A DNA stretch of 64,000 nucleotides from Ganoderma boninense (Eukaryota; Basidiomycota; Agaricomycetes; Polyporales; Polyporaceae), in contig PJEW03000014.1 of NCBI GenBank assembly GCA_002900995.3, forward strand, positions 71,139 to 135,138. The letters run 5' to 3'. The position numbers and the translations under genes were made by a program. This document shows positions 44,207 to 55,537 of the stretch, one piece after another (within the stretch, counting starts at the first letter, position 1; each line of letters begins with the position of its first letter). A model generated the notes under the pieces. The model searched no databases. It was not told the DNA's origin and worked only from the letters and a program-made list of their open reading frames with translations.

Positions 44207-45554
44207 ATGACCCGGATTCACTCCAGTACGACAAGGGCCCAGATCGAGTCTGCTGGATCACAACTTTGGAAAGCTCTGAGAACCTCAGCTATCCTCACTA
44301 CTCTTTCTGGCACAGTTGTCACAGCCTATATCACACCTCACATCACCAAAAATCCGATGTACACCTCTACGCTCTCCGGAAAGGCCTACATTCAAGAGCT
44401 CCTGCATTGGGACACTCATCCTGATCGTATCCATAACACTCTTGGGGTTCGGAAGCATGTCTTCCGTGCTCTTCTCTGGGAGTTGCAGGAATATGCCGGA
44501 TTCACCCCAACAAAGTACGTTTCCATGGAGGAGCAGCTGGCCATCTTTCTTCGGTTGGCTCGGACTAGATTGGGGCAGCGGGAGGCTAGGGAGCGTTTTC
44601 AGAGGTCACCTGAGACTGTTTCACGGTATGTCAGAGTATTTATGCAGGCCTGTTGTTGTTTTCGAGTATTGTGTGAAATTAGAGCTTTCAATCGTGTCTT
44701 TGACATGCTTGTGTCTCCTCACTTTTATCGCCGATATGTCAAGCTTCTACCCCCCAATCAAGTGCCACCTGAGATGCAGAAAACACCCCGCTTCTATCCG
44801 TGGTTCAAGGATGTTAGAGGTGCAATAGACTGCACTCACATTGATGCTTTCGTGCCAGAAGATGCTGTCGCTCGGTATCGTGATCGTAAGGGCCGAGTCA
44901 GTCAAAATGTTCTCACTGCTTGCTCATTCGACATGCATTTCACGTATGTCCTTCCTGGTTGGGAGGGGAGCACAGCCAATGGACGTGTGTATGAGGATGC
45001 TCGTTCTACGGACTTCAGCATCAAGCCAGGGAACCGCTATCTTGCAGATGCTGGTTTTCCAAGCTGTGACAGTCTTTTAACACCATACCGTGGCACACGA
45101 TACCATCTCAAAGAATAGAAAGCCTCCAATTTGAAGTATGTGTACCATTTTCTACTGACTGCACACGTCTAACATGGCTGGTAGGCCAAAGACATACCAA
45201 GAGTTGTATAACCTCTGACATGCATCAGCCCGTAACATCGTGGAATGCATATTTGGAGTTCTGAAGCGCTGGTTTCGACTTATGGTTGCCGCTCTGGAAT
45301 ATCCAGCTGCTACCCAGGCGAAATTAGTCCATGCTCTATGTGTCCTTCATAATGTCATTCAGGTCCATGATCTGGATGATATTAAAGATGCTGACGCAGA
45401 AGAGCTGGACCGTATTCCTCAAGCTGCTGGCGCTGCAGACTTCGGAGGGAACATTTCTCCGAGCGAGACACGACGGGCTTCTGAATACAGGGATGAAGTG
45501 GCAAAGGCAATGTGGGCAGACTATGTAGCTTATCTGAGGTCCTCCCGGGAGTAG
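44207..45554 (+). pseudogene. HARBI1-type PIF/Harbinger transposase, two nonsense codons
   Basis: Exon 1 (44207-45135) joins exon 2 (45185-45554) across a 49-nt intron (GTATGT...GGTAG). Motifs in order: a helical N-terminal region (VRKHVFRALLWELQEY, RTRLGQREARERFQRSPETV), PRFYPWFKDVRGAIDCTHI with the first catalytic Asp, NVLTACSFDMHFTYVLPGW, RYLADAGFPSCDSLLTPYRG with the second Asp, and NIVECIFGVLKRWFRLM with the catalytic Glu. The nuclease excises the element in the nucleus with the help of the Myb/SANT partner. A TAG at 45116-45118 follows LKE where Trp is usual, and TGA at 45216-45218 replaces the Arg of NLRHASARN. Two more Arg positions have become Cys and Trp. These changes leave only pre-stop fragments. 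Confidence 0.92.
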
Positions 45555-45652
45555 GTACATGGTCAAATGAATGAATTGCGAGTTGGTATCGTAACGACTG
45601 AAGAACAGGTGAAATAGTAATTATAAAGTAAGCAAGGCAAAATAGTTATTAA

Positions 45653-46919
45653 TCACAACTCACTATCCAACTCGTCAGAAAGCAAAGAGCGAAGAAAGTT
45701 GTTGCGCAAATTATGGTTCGGAATGGCAAGGTAACTATCACAAGCAGCAATGTCTTTAGTGAACAGAGTAATGGCAGAAATTTGTACACGCTCCGTCAAT
45801 GAACCATCGTCAGCTACCATTTTAACAGCCTTCGTCCTCCGTGTTGGTGTTGCAATTGCAGCCGTAGATGAAGACAGGCTAGAAGCAACTTGTAACACCG
45901 CACCTGCCATATTGTTAACTGCGATGGGCCCAGTGAGGCGTGCTTGTGAGGCTGATTCCGCTGGGGACGCTCTCGGGGATCGTGCAGGCACGTGGGCGCT
46001 GTTGACGTGAACGAGCCTCCTGCGTCCCCTCTATGTCAGAGTTGTGGCTGCGGCCCCTTCTAGGAGTCTGAGGAGATGGCGGTTGGCTCTAGAATATACA
46101 TTAATGAAGGACATATAATAGGTGATTAAAAAGATAACTTACGGAGAGCCAATCTTGGTCTGGTGTCGCGCTCCAGCTCCGGCTGCGATGCAGCCCATTG
46201 CTGTCTGTAGGAGATGGAGAACGAGGCCGAGTCGAGTTCTCTTGAGATGGAGGAGGAGGAGGAGGAGGAGGAGGGGGAGGAGGAGGAGGGTTTTCAGGCC
46301 CAGGAGGCACCCGATGGGTGCCCTCGCCCGTTGCCTGCCTGCTGTCAACGAGGTCAGCAATGCTGTTGTACAAGGAAAAGCTCTTCCCACGGAATTTGGC
46401 AACACCCTTCCGGGTCTGCAATACTATGAGAAGAAACAGTGATGTCTACACAAATGGGAACATACCTTGATGGTGTAATCCCACACCTCTTTGATCGCAG
46501 TCACAGACTTGGTATCAGCATCCCAGCCAAAGCCCGAGGCCTCAACACGCAACCAGCGGACTATATTAAAATCACCAACAAGCTCCACACCTGTGTGAAA
46601 AGGTAGTGCAAATGCCAGAAAAATAAACACTCACCGTTCTCCAGTGATCACGACACCCTTTCCAAGTCTTCGGACCACCCTTCCCACCAACCAAAAGGTT
46701 CGCTGCCTTGGTCCACACCTATGTCTTCCACCCATTATCCGCCTGCCCACTCCTCGAACGCGCATCCAGAAGGTGGGCCACAAGTGTAGCATCGTTGTCC
46801 GAAGTACAGATCGCATTCTGCCTCCTGGCTGGCGCTCCAGGTGGCTGTTGAGCGCCCTGTGTCGTAGTCGAAGCAAGTGCTGTGGGTGCCAAGGGCGTCT
46901 GAGACTGTGTAGAAGCCAT
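45653..46919 (-). pseudogene. Myb/SANT-like accessory protein of the Harbinger element
   Basis: Exons 46919-46635, 46582-46466 and 46415-46143, then at least one more ending at 45653. The protein begins MASTQSQTPLAPTALAS, continues DATLVAHLLDARSRSGQ and DNGWKT, then KGGPKTWKGCRDHWRT, LVGDFNIVRWLRVEASGFG and KEVWDYTIK. A FRGKSFSLYNSIADLVD motif, a polyproline stretch and a C-terminal KDIAACDSYLAIPNHNLR helix follow. This is the order of the Myb/SANT-like DNA-binding proteins that escort Harbinger transposase to the ends. A TAG at 46719-46721 interrupts the trihelix between GWKT and VWTKAANLL. The junction before the last exon is not resolved. Confidence 0.8.
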
Positions 46920-47215
46920 GAGAGATAACCACGAGAAGAGAGCCGAGATGGGAGCCTGGGAGAGAAGTATTTGGTTGGTCAGAGCAATGATGGGGACGAG
47001 GGCCTTGCGTAACGGGCGGCATGTCCTATGTCGTGCGTGACAGCCAGGTGACTCACGCCCTCAGACATTTGACCCAGACGGCTTGCTGCCGACCACCTTG
47101 GGTTGATCAACCCCAGTGGATTTACCGTCAAATCAACAGGTTGATCAACCCCCTCGAAATTTGGCAGGAGCCACCCTGGGTTGATCAACCCGGGTCAATA
47201 CTGCCGACCAGGGCC

Positions 47216-48181
47216 TAAGGGTGTCTTGCCCTTGAGGGTCGCAGACCTCTCGGGAGCCCCGCCATGCCAAGGGTCACGACTAAATTGGTCCAAATTGGTC
47301 CCCCAGACCAAATTTGGTTGAGGCGATCAAATAAACCCTAGCCCTACTGCACCCTAATACGGAAAGAGGCCACCACCAAACACGAGCGCTTAAAGGGTGC
47401 AATGGCTCGCGACAGGGCTCGAGGGCAGATGCACCGGGTTTCAAGGCTTCTGGAGGCCGTGTTGCGAGTGAAAAGGATAGGTTTATAGTATACAAGTATA
47501 TTTGCTAACCATCAGAGCATGAGGCAAAGTTCAAGGCAAAAAGTCACAGCAAAGTGTACATAAATGCAATAAAAACTGAGCTTGGGAGGAAGGAATAAGT
47601 ACAACCCGAAGGTGCATACATCATGTCGAAGGCAAGGTTCACCTGTTTAAAACAAGCCTAGAAAGAAGAAAATCGGTGGGGAACTTCGAGAGAAATTGTA
47701 ATGGCAAGCTGAGAGTTAGCATTCGGAGTAGTATAAGGAGTTATACAGGGAGACGCGGCGGCGCACGCGCCGCCGCGAGACCCGGAGGAATAAGGGGGCT
47801 AGGGAACATGATTTTTGGCCCATTTTCCACAATTTTTGCGGCCAGATTGGAGGACTCGGAAGGAGAGGAAGGCAGCAGGAGGACGGAGAGCGCGCCTTCG
47901 GCGTGCTGGCCACTCCTTGGCACCTTTTGGGCCACTTCGCGGCCTGGCCCCACCTTTGGAATGACTAATTTGCCGACCTCTCTTTCTCCTTCCACGTGAC
48001 AGATGGCGCGTCTCTTGTACCACATCAGACTGCATCGCGCCCACCACGAGGACAACCGACAGGACCAGGACCACCTGAACCCTCCCGCCTAGACTCAAAA
48101 CCAGTCAATCGGAACGCACGTGCTCCTGCCTTTCGTGGGGGGAGCGGAGTGTGAAAGGCAGGATGTGTTCCTAATGACTGG
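47216..48181. other. Stretch without recognisable gene
   Basis: Short direct repeats (AATTGGTCC twice near 47284-47300; an ACCAAATTTGG palindrome near 47307) but no coding motif. Confidence 0.35.
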
Positions 48182-48616
48182 TCCAACTCGAGGGCATTTT
48201 GGCAGGGCACCCGGATTTGGTACCCCGTGTGAAAATGTCCTTAGTGAAATCGTGAGCAACCCACTCCATGAAGACTGAGGCCCCCCCGGTAGTAGAGGTG
48301 TGTTGCCTATTTCTGTATCTAGTGCCTTCCTGTATAGTCTTATAATGCGATCATTTAATACATTCATATTCTTGGGGCTACTTGCATCCAATTCTGGGTC
48401 CATGTCGAACCAAGTTGTAGCTCTGGGGCATCTGAAGCGCCCATTTCCTTTGTGGGCGCTTCGACCCGCAGCGAGATAAACGCCCACATGGTCATCCGCT
48501 GCGACGATGTTGTTCTCACTACCGTGCTCCCTTCTTCGCATCCACAACTCCAAGGCAAGTGATAAGTACTTTGTAATTCTCTTTCTTTTTGATGGCAACT
48601 GATTATGATAAATCAT
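48095..48616 (-). CDS. Hypothetical ORF inside the 1-kb inverted-repeat element
   Basis: Starts MIYHNQLPSKRKRITKYL and contains YLSLALELWMRRREHGSE, NMNVLNDRIIRLYRKALD and IGNTPLLPGGPQ. The frame runs through the element's terminal repeat into flanking DNA, so the last third is unlikely to be real. No transposase motif was seen. It may be the residue of an element-encoded protein. Confidence 0.3.
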   Translation of the reverse strand: MIYHNQLPSKRKRITKYLSLALELWMRRREHGSENNIVAADDHVGVYLAAGRSAHKGNGRFRCPRATTWFDMDPELDASSPKNMNVLNDRIIRLYRKALDTEIGNTPLLPGGPQSSWSGLLTISLRTFSHGVPNPGALPKCPRVGPVIRNTSCLSHSAPPTKGRSTCVPIDWF

Positions 48617-49216
48617 CTTCCAGGTGATTGCATAGTATGCGGCCCAGTTACTGTGGGGCCTCCGAGCAACGGTCTCCTACCCTGCTCGTCCCAGTTTGGC
48701 ATGGAGCAGCGACCTCCATTATTCGATTATTCTCTTTAAATTTTCATGAACGTATCGTTGACGCATTTCCTATAGCTTCCTGGCCTTTGCTGTAGCTATA
48801 TGCGCCATTGCGGGCCCTCTCTCGGCACTACCTAGGGAACAATCATATCCATGGTTGTTGCTGCTGCTCGATCGTCTCTGTTCCTGGCTTGTATATCACT
48901 ACACATAACCCTGTGAGTGTCCCCAATCTTTCTTCATGCATTTTGCGATGTGGAATGCGATTTTTGGGCGCAAAGCATATGATTTGCACCCAAAAATCCA
49001 GATTGTGGGCCTGGTTTTGCTGGAACGCGCCCATTTCCTCTTTCCATTGTATTCTAGATGTATTATATACTAGAAATACAACTTTTTGTTCTACCTCAAC
49101 GGGACGCATGAGCAGGGTCACCAATGTTCTGCTGGGGCCAACATGCGATTTTTCTAAGTACGTTTTCACACGGGGTACCAAATATGGGTGCCCTGCCAAA
49201 ATGCCCTCGAGTTGGA
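48182..49216. mobile_element. 1,035-bp element with 54-bp terminal inverted repeats
   Basis: TCCAACTCGAGGGCATTTTG at 48182, continuing GCAGGGCACCC and TTTGGTACCCCGTGTGAAAA, is repeated inverted at 49163-49216 with two mismatches. No target duplication was recognised. The interior holds a hairpin (GAAGCGCCCA...TGGGCGCTTC near 48433-48462) and one minus-strand ORF. Superfamily undetermined. Confidence 0.82.
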
Positions 49217-49223
49217 TCAGCCG

Positions 49224-49266
49224 TTCGGTGATCCTCACAATCAGAGTGTGAATCTGGATCACCGAA
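49224..49266. repeat. Perfect inverted repeat (hairpin)
   Basis: TTCGGTGATCC and GGATCACCGAA form an 11-bp stem; TCACA and TGTGA add an inner stem. It lies 7 bp outside the right end of the 1-kb element. Confidence 0.85.
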
Positions 49267-51772
49267 TCTCGGCAGGGGACGAGCCTACCTCCTGCCATTC
49301 CGCCCGGCATACTGCCCATCACGACCACCTGCCCCCCATCCCGACCCATCCCGTTAACTTACGTTTGGAGGTGGCAAGACAATCCTCTGCACACCGTCCT
49401 CCGTGTCGCGCGCGAGGAGAACTACCCACGTCACGACCATCGCAGCATCTACGCGCCCTAACTAGCATAGACGCTGCCGCCCGCCACCCCCACCCCAACG
49501 TCGCAGCCGCCAGCTCCACCCCCTCCCCGTACCGCCTCCATTCTGACTCCATTCCGCGCCGACACACGTCCATCAGCGTCCCTGCCCACGCCAGGTGGGC
49601 GCGACGTCAACTAATGCACCTACGCTGGGCGACCCGGTAACTTGGAGCCGAGGTGGAGAGGGCTGTTCAATAGAATGCTCATATTGCTCATGGTCTACGG
49701 TGTACGTACTCTTAAAAAGGAGAGGGGGTGCATCTTCCCCCTTGAAGCTGTACGTCCAAGTTCGCTTGCTTCATCAGGAAAAAACAACTTCACTCAGTAG
49801 CACTATCGGGCCTAGAGAGTAGCGATAGGCCGAGAGTAAGGTCCCCTTTTAGCTAGGACTCGATATAGCATGCCCTAGCAGCTATCAAGCGCTCGATAGA
49901 CATCCGCGAGACGTAGCGAGATGTGATAGTACAGATAGCGCTTCCCTGTATGAATCGAATTCCGGGCTGGTGCACACAAAAACATATGCAAAAACATGTA
50001 TATTGCTCAACCTGACTATTCAACATACAAAATAGTACTACATCTAACTATCTACACGACATGAGCTCTCACACAAGATCACCATACATGCAATCAAGCA
50101 CGCACCTCTCCGGTGTCAGTAGCACCGCCCAACTTCGCACAGGAAAGTACCAAGACATGCACCTTAGGACCTGAATAAGTCTGACCAGTCTCACAACCTA
50201 ACACGCTGGCTTTAAACGAAAAAAACTCACAGTCACGCCGGCGCAGACATGCACGCTGTATTTACACAACCATGGAACTCGGAGCACTTACTGGCGCGTA
50301 ATCAAGACCTCGAGGTCAGCATCAAGGATACCAGACAGAAGAGGGCCACCAAGGCTTCACAGAATGCAGCTGAGAGACAGGCATAGGATGAGCCGATGAG
50401 CTAGTAGTTGGCTCATGGGGCCAGCATCCCGATATAGCGCAAGAGGGGTCGAGAGGAGATGGATGAGACAAGCAATAAAAGGAGAACTTACCATTTGACC
50501 AGGCAGAGCATCGCACACTGCCCAACGAACTACTCGTGGCTCCTGAGTTCCTGAGGCCTTCGAGAGAGGGTGCATGTGCCAGAAGATCCTTGAAGAGCGA
50601 ATCTTAGACAAGCTGCAGAACCTAGACAAGGAGGCACGCAGAGAAGGCCACAGGAACATACGAGGGACTCGCGGAGGGAAACAAGATGAGAAGGGGGGAA
50701 GGAGAGGCCGGCGCCGATGTTGTGCTGGCAAATTGATGGGGCCACGTGCTAGATTTAGGGCCAGCAGATAAGGACTTGGCCGTGTTCGAGGGCAATCCTA
50801 GGTCTACTGGAGAAGGTAGAAATGAGGGCTTTGGAAAGAAGAAATGGATGGAGAACGGATGGTGCCCGCTCGTCGTCCTCGGAACGCCGTTGAGGATGAC
50901 ATAAGGAGTGATTTGGCTCCCTTACTATTTCCGGCGTTCCTCGGGCGGCTCGGTGGCACTATCGAGTGCTCACGCGGCTATGCGGACGTCTGGCGAGTAC
51001 TCGGAGAGCTCGAGAGCATCTGCAGAAGCTCGCTAGAAAAAGTGTTTTTCCTGATGTTGATGAGAACACGTGTAGACTTTCAAGAGGCTCGGAGATCTCG
51101 CTGTATGAATCCAATAATATACGCTGTGCGAAAATGTCGGGATCATTTGTTAGCGACTGCCGCCATACAGTTGATTGCAGCAATGCAACATCGTCTCAAG
51201 TGCCCAGCCTTCCGGCGTCCGCGGCATGGGCTGGCGTGGGGACAGGCTCGCTCCGCAGTTGGATCGGAGGACTGATCGAGCGAAGCGATCTTCATCGCCC
51301 AGGGCACAGCGTTTGAGGCGTCATAAGTAATGCTGCACAGGCCATGGACATGAGATCGAGATAACGATTCTATCATCCTCTGGTGCGGACGATCTGCAAA
51401 CACCGCACTCTAACCACAGGCCTCTACGAGCATATATACAAACAAGAAAGTATTGATCAATGCATGCATACCGTTCTGTCTGTGGTACGGTTCCCGGCAG
51501 CTAGCGGCCTGCCCCGCAGATGAATGTGCGGGCATCCCAACCATACACGTCGTGAAGACAGGTGCGAAGTCTGTAAAGTGAGATTAGCAGTGAAATATAT
51601 ACATATAAATGACGTACCGCTGCAGATCCTGATGACTGAGATGAGAGGTCGACAACTTTCGATTCAGCCCTGCCTCAGCGATGCTCACATGATCTAAACA
51701 CAGCTGACGTACCTTGTAAACTTTGAAACTGCGCTGGGCAAACGGCCATGCTGCAGCGTTCTTCGGAGGAAT
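49267..51772. other. Stretch with transposon-like debris, no clear gene
   Basis: Plus-strand pieces near 50289-50390 (LARNQDLEVSIKDTRQKRA) and 50574-50700 (LEERILDKLQNLDKEARREG) are charged and helical, like the tail of a pogo/CENP-B-type transposase, but frames are broken and the link is weak. The remainder shows nothing supportable. Confidence 0.3.
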
Positions 51773-51782
51773 CACTAGTACC

Positions 51783-51919
51783 AATGAACGCAATCCTCCC
51801 AGCATGATGCGACGGAGGCGGTGCACAAGCGCCCTGCCCTTCTATATTGGGCAATGAGTTCAAAGCCCGCACTATCGCGGCCAGGAGGGCGGGCAGGCGC
51901 CAGGCAGGACGGCGGGGCG
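51783..51919 (+). repeat. MULE left terminal inverted repeat
   Basis: About 137 bp, from AATGAACGC to the inner CCAGGCAGGACGGCGGGG. Uninterrupted, so it gives the pre-insertion sequence of the right copy. Confidence 0.92.
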
Positions 51920-51990
51920 GTAATGTAAATACTTAGGTAAGTATTTACAATACGATAAGTAAGTATTTGACTCTATGTAATAGATTGTAC

Positions 51991-54900
51991 TTAATCTGAG
52001 TCTACTGTAATGGGCGACGTACGCCACTGCCCACTTCCGGAGGCTACCGATGTACGCCGCTGTCCGCTCCCGGGGGCTACCGATGTACGCCGCTGTCCGC
52101 TCCCGGGGGCTACCTCTGGTGCCTTGCTCGACAACTGGTAACCCATAGTGTTCCGCGAGCGCCGCTGTCCCTCCCGGTCTCCTTTCTTAGCCCATGTTGT
52201 GTTCCTCGTAAAAGTGGTCTTCTCCAAATGCTGTACATCTCCGAGGAATAAGCTGACGTCCCCGCCAATATTGCGATCAACCAAGCTGCCGATCCAGATC
52301 TTGTTCTTGAAAGGAAGCTGTGCTTCAATCACGTCGGCTGCCTCTCGCAATTCCAACGCCCGGCGCTTTAGCTTCTGAGTCTTTGCATCTAGCTGGATGC
52401 AAGTTAGTGATGGATACAGCACATAATTAGGTGTGTACACTCACCTCTCGATCGTCAGATTCTTTCTCGCTGTCCTCCTCAGCGTATGGAAGTGGTGAGG
52501 ATGAGCGCGGCCCATACTCGGATACCGCGGGAGTGGCGGTCCGGTGGCGCTTCCTCCCGATGCCGCCTTCAAACACTTCCCAGCCTCCTCGCTTCTGAAG
52601 GATTGTTCGGTCCCCATTCCATACGTGGTCATCGCCATCAGTAACTGTGCCTTCATCCACATCGAAGTGTTTACCCATGGCTGTCTGGGATCGGGGCCGG
52701 AGCTCACGGTGCTGGTAGATAGGATGGGTGCGGCGCCGATACACTTCTTGAAAGAACCGTAGAGACGGATCAGGGACAGCCTGGACCAAGTGCTTGCATA
52801 GGTGCTGAGGATGGTATTTTTGCTGCCCGCAGTTACACGTCCACATAGCAACGTCTGTCGTATATGGCCGTGCGCTAATCGGAACACCTTGAAGCTTGTT
52901 CCATGCTGCCTTGAAGTAGCGCTGGTACGTCGTGAGAGGTTTCGCACGGCCAAGTCGGTAAGTGTCTTCAAGAATGTCAGCGCGTGCAACATAGGTGGGG
53001 GTTACGCGATTGATGAGAATATATGTGAGCTGGTCGAGACGAGGCCGGACAAGATGATGGAGATGATCGCCCTTGAGCTGCTGCCAGTGCTTCTCGACCG
53101 TCATGGTGGTTCGGAGGCGAGAGATCCGATCAGAAGATGAAGATCGAGCCCAAAGTTTCCACTTTTGGGGGGCATACCAAGACGTCCAAAGATAACCCCA
53201 AACCTCAGCAAGCCCCCGAAGCCGGCAGAAATTGTACATTTCATACACAGCATCATGGCGGATAGACTCGGAGGTATGGGGATGACCATTAGAGTCCTGT
53301 TCAGGAAAGAGAGGGTGGAGACAGAAGTGCTTGGTAATCAGCCGAAGAATCTGCTTCCGATGCGCAGCCAGACAGAAGACGTATTCTGGATTAGGCGAGC
53401 GCACCTCTCCGTCTTCAAACATCCAGTCTGGGCCATCCTCAGCATCTTGCTCATCCTTTTCGAGCTCTTGCTCAACACGGACAGGGAGTTCCTCGGCCTC
53501 AAGTTGCATAGCCTCCCCTTCAGCATCCGTAACTGCGTCGACAAGGAGCATTGATTGGGGCGGCATTTCAGGCCGAAGCGAAACCAGTTCCCCATTGAAC
53601 CGGAGCTGAATGGTGGGAATGGCCTGGGTAGCGGGAATAAAGGCTGGAGCGTCCTATTTTAATTTGTAATTAGTTAGGATTACGGGAGCGATTCAAGGAG
53701 CTCACTGGATTGGTCTGCTGTTGTTGGGGTACAAAGTCCTCGGAGATCCAGGAAAACTCCGTGTGAGCTTCTTCGGCACGGTAGAAAGCGGACATGCGGT
53801 GAAGAATGGCCAAACGAGTCTTGATGGCTCGCAACACGTGCCAGTAGCATAATTGGTGCTTAGCCCATGGGAACATGGCTCAGCAGGTGTTAATCTCAGA
53901 CCAGTCCTTGTCTGTGAGTGTAAACACTGCATTAAGGTGCCAGCGATCCCGTACGGTAGTTAGGAACCGCGTAAGATAGCGCTCCTTCCCACCTTTCTCC
54001 CCATCAGATGAGCGCAGGAGCAGGTATGCGAGAGGCAATCCCGACCCGTAGACTTCGCCTAGAAGAGCGTACAACTTGAAGCCGGACCCATTGGTATTGA
54101 CTGCAAGAATATTAACTTATTAATATATATGTGTGTCCGTGTGCGAGCACTTACATGTTGAATCAAGGGCTAACTCACGAATCCGCCCACCCCATTGCCC
54201 GAGCAGTTGGGGAAGGGCAAAAGCGAGTCCTGTAAAGCCGTCCTCATTCGGGAGGTCAATTGGCTCGATCTGTGGGCCATCTGGGAGCTCGAGAGCTTCC
54301 CAGAGGAGTGCGGTTGCTGATTGAACCTCATCGTCATCGCGCTTCCAGAACTTGCGGTCGTTCTGGGCCCACCGAGCGTAGACCGTGGCACGCGAGAAGG
54401 CCGGCTTGAGATGCTTCTTGAGAATTTCGGTCCAGAGCTGCAAATATGGTCAGGATAAGATTATTAAGCAGTGAACAGGACAAATAACGCCGGCATACCT
54501 GAGAAACCATTTGGTTCGGATTCTCACTGATGAACGCGACGACGTCATCCGGTAGATCAATTGGACAGTACGGGACGTGGGATAGGCAGTGCGTGAGAGT
54601 GACGGCAACAACGTCCGAGTTGTCAGTGACTCTAATTGACAGCCAGCCATGGCAATCGAACCCGTCCATTGCGTCCTTGTCACGGTGCTTCTTGGGGTCA
54701 GCCACCTTTTTCGACTTCTTCTGACGCTTTGCGTTCTGAGCGCAGTTGTAGACAAATGTCGTCTCGGACTGGTTTGAAGTCGATAACTCATGCTTGCTAT
54801 GGTAGCTAGGAAACCGGGGATATCAGTATTCATTCATGCTCAAAACCATTACGTAACATTACATGAAGCGAAGCTCAAGTCGCTTCCATATCAGCTCTGC

Positions 54901-55310
54901 AAGGGTGTCCGCCCGCTTGCGTCTTTCTCCGGCCACATTGGAGGCCAGAACAAGTGCCTCAATGTCACAGACCTTCCCTTTTTCTTCCAGAAATGCGAGG
55001 AACGACCCGAGGGGCACCTGTTCAAGAGTGTCCGAGCGCGCCTTGTGCTTATTGCCTCCGAGCGGCTGCTTCTTCCCACCATCAGCTTCTTCGGCTCTCT
55101 CCTTGGTTCTCCATGCCTGTTTCCGGGTGGTACAGTCCCCGCAAGTCTTCGTCCGCGCATCGTGGGCACCGGCGCCCTTCTTCTTGAAAGGGAACTCCGT
55201 GACCGGGCGCGTGCGTGCGCATCCCGAGCACTTTTGAGTGCCTGCTTCCGCGGAGTCCGTGGGAAGTGTGTTAGTCTGTTAGATGAAGGAGGGTCGCCAG
55301 TAGAAGACAT
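51991..55310 (-). pseudogene. MULE transposase with SWIM zinc finger
   Basis: Multi-exon minus-strand gene. N-terminal zinc-finger-like KCSGCARTRPVTEFPF and KTCGDCTTRKQAW (about 55230-55110), then FVYNCAQN and DGFDCHGWLSIRVTDN (54770-54640), LWTEILKKHLKPAFSRA, and catalytic LALDSTFNTNGSGFK joined across an intron near 54110-54160 (first Asp). YALLGEVYGSGLPLAYLLL, VFTLTDKDWSEINTC (second Asp) and MFPWAKHQLCYWHVLRA (C-x2-H) follow. The SWIM finger is WTCNCGQQKYHPQHLCKHL near 52810, and the last exon (52390-51991) ends with three 11-residue (V)APGSGQRRTS repeats. TGA at 53880-53882 lies between INTC and AMFPW where the family has Arg. Apart from that stop it looks complete. The exact start is unresolved. 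Confidence 0.9.
52019..52117. repeat. 33-bp coding minisatellite, three units
   Basis: Units begin GTACGCC at 52019, 52052 and 52085; the second and third are identical. They encode the tandem 11-residue repeats at the C-terminus of the MULE protein. Confidence 0.9.
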
Positions 55311-55537
55311 TTACAGTAGCCCAGAGCGTATATACATGGGGAGACACGTCTCGCAGTGGACGCGTCGCGTCGCGACCACTCGAGCAAATTGCGAAACACG
55401 ATCACGTGCGATCCATGCGCACAATCGTCCAAGTCCCCGCCGTCCTGCCTGGCGCCCGCCCGCCCTCCTGGCCGCGATAGTGCGGGCTTTGAACTCGTCG
55501 CCCGATATAGAAGGGCGGGGCGCTTGTGCACCGCCTC

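Larger units (their letters stand above)
43976..47215. mobile_element. PIF/Harbinger DNA transposon, 3,240 bp
   Basis: Inverted termini GGCCCTGGTCGGCAGTATTG, extending about 39 bp through GGGTTGATCAACCCA, are near perfect. TAA at 43973-43975 and 47216-47218 is the 3-bp target duplication typical of this superfamily. Inside lie a plus-strand HARBI1-type transposase gene and a minus-strand Myb/SANT-like gene, the standard two-gene set. The palindrome GGGTTGATCAACCC occurs at 44000-44013, 47100-47113 and 47178-47191, with one near copy at 47138-47151: likely protein-binding sites. Both genes carry stops, so the element is now non-autonomous. Confidence 0.95.

Noticed and set aside
50289..50770. 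pogo/CENP-B transposase C-terminal remnant
   Set aside because: Only charged helical composition supports it; no conserved DDE or HTH motif is visible.
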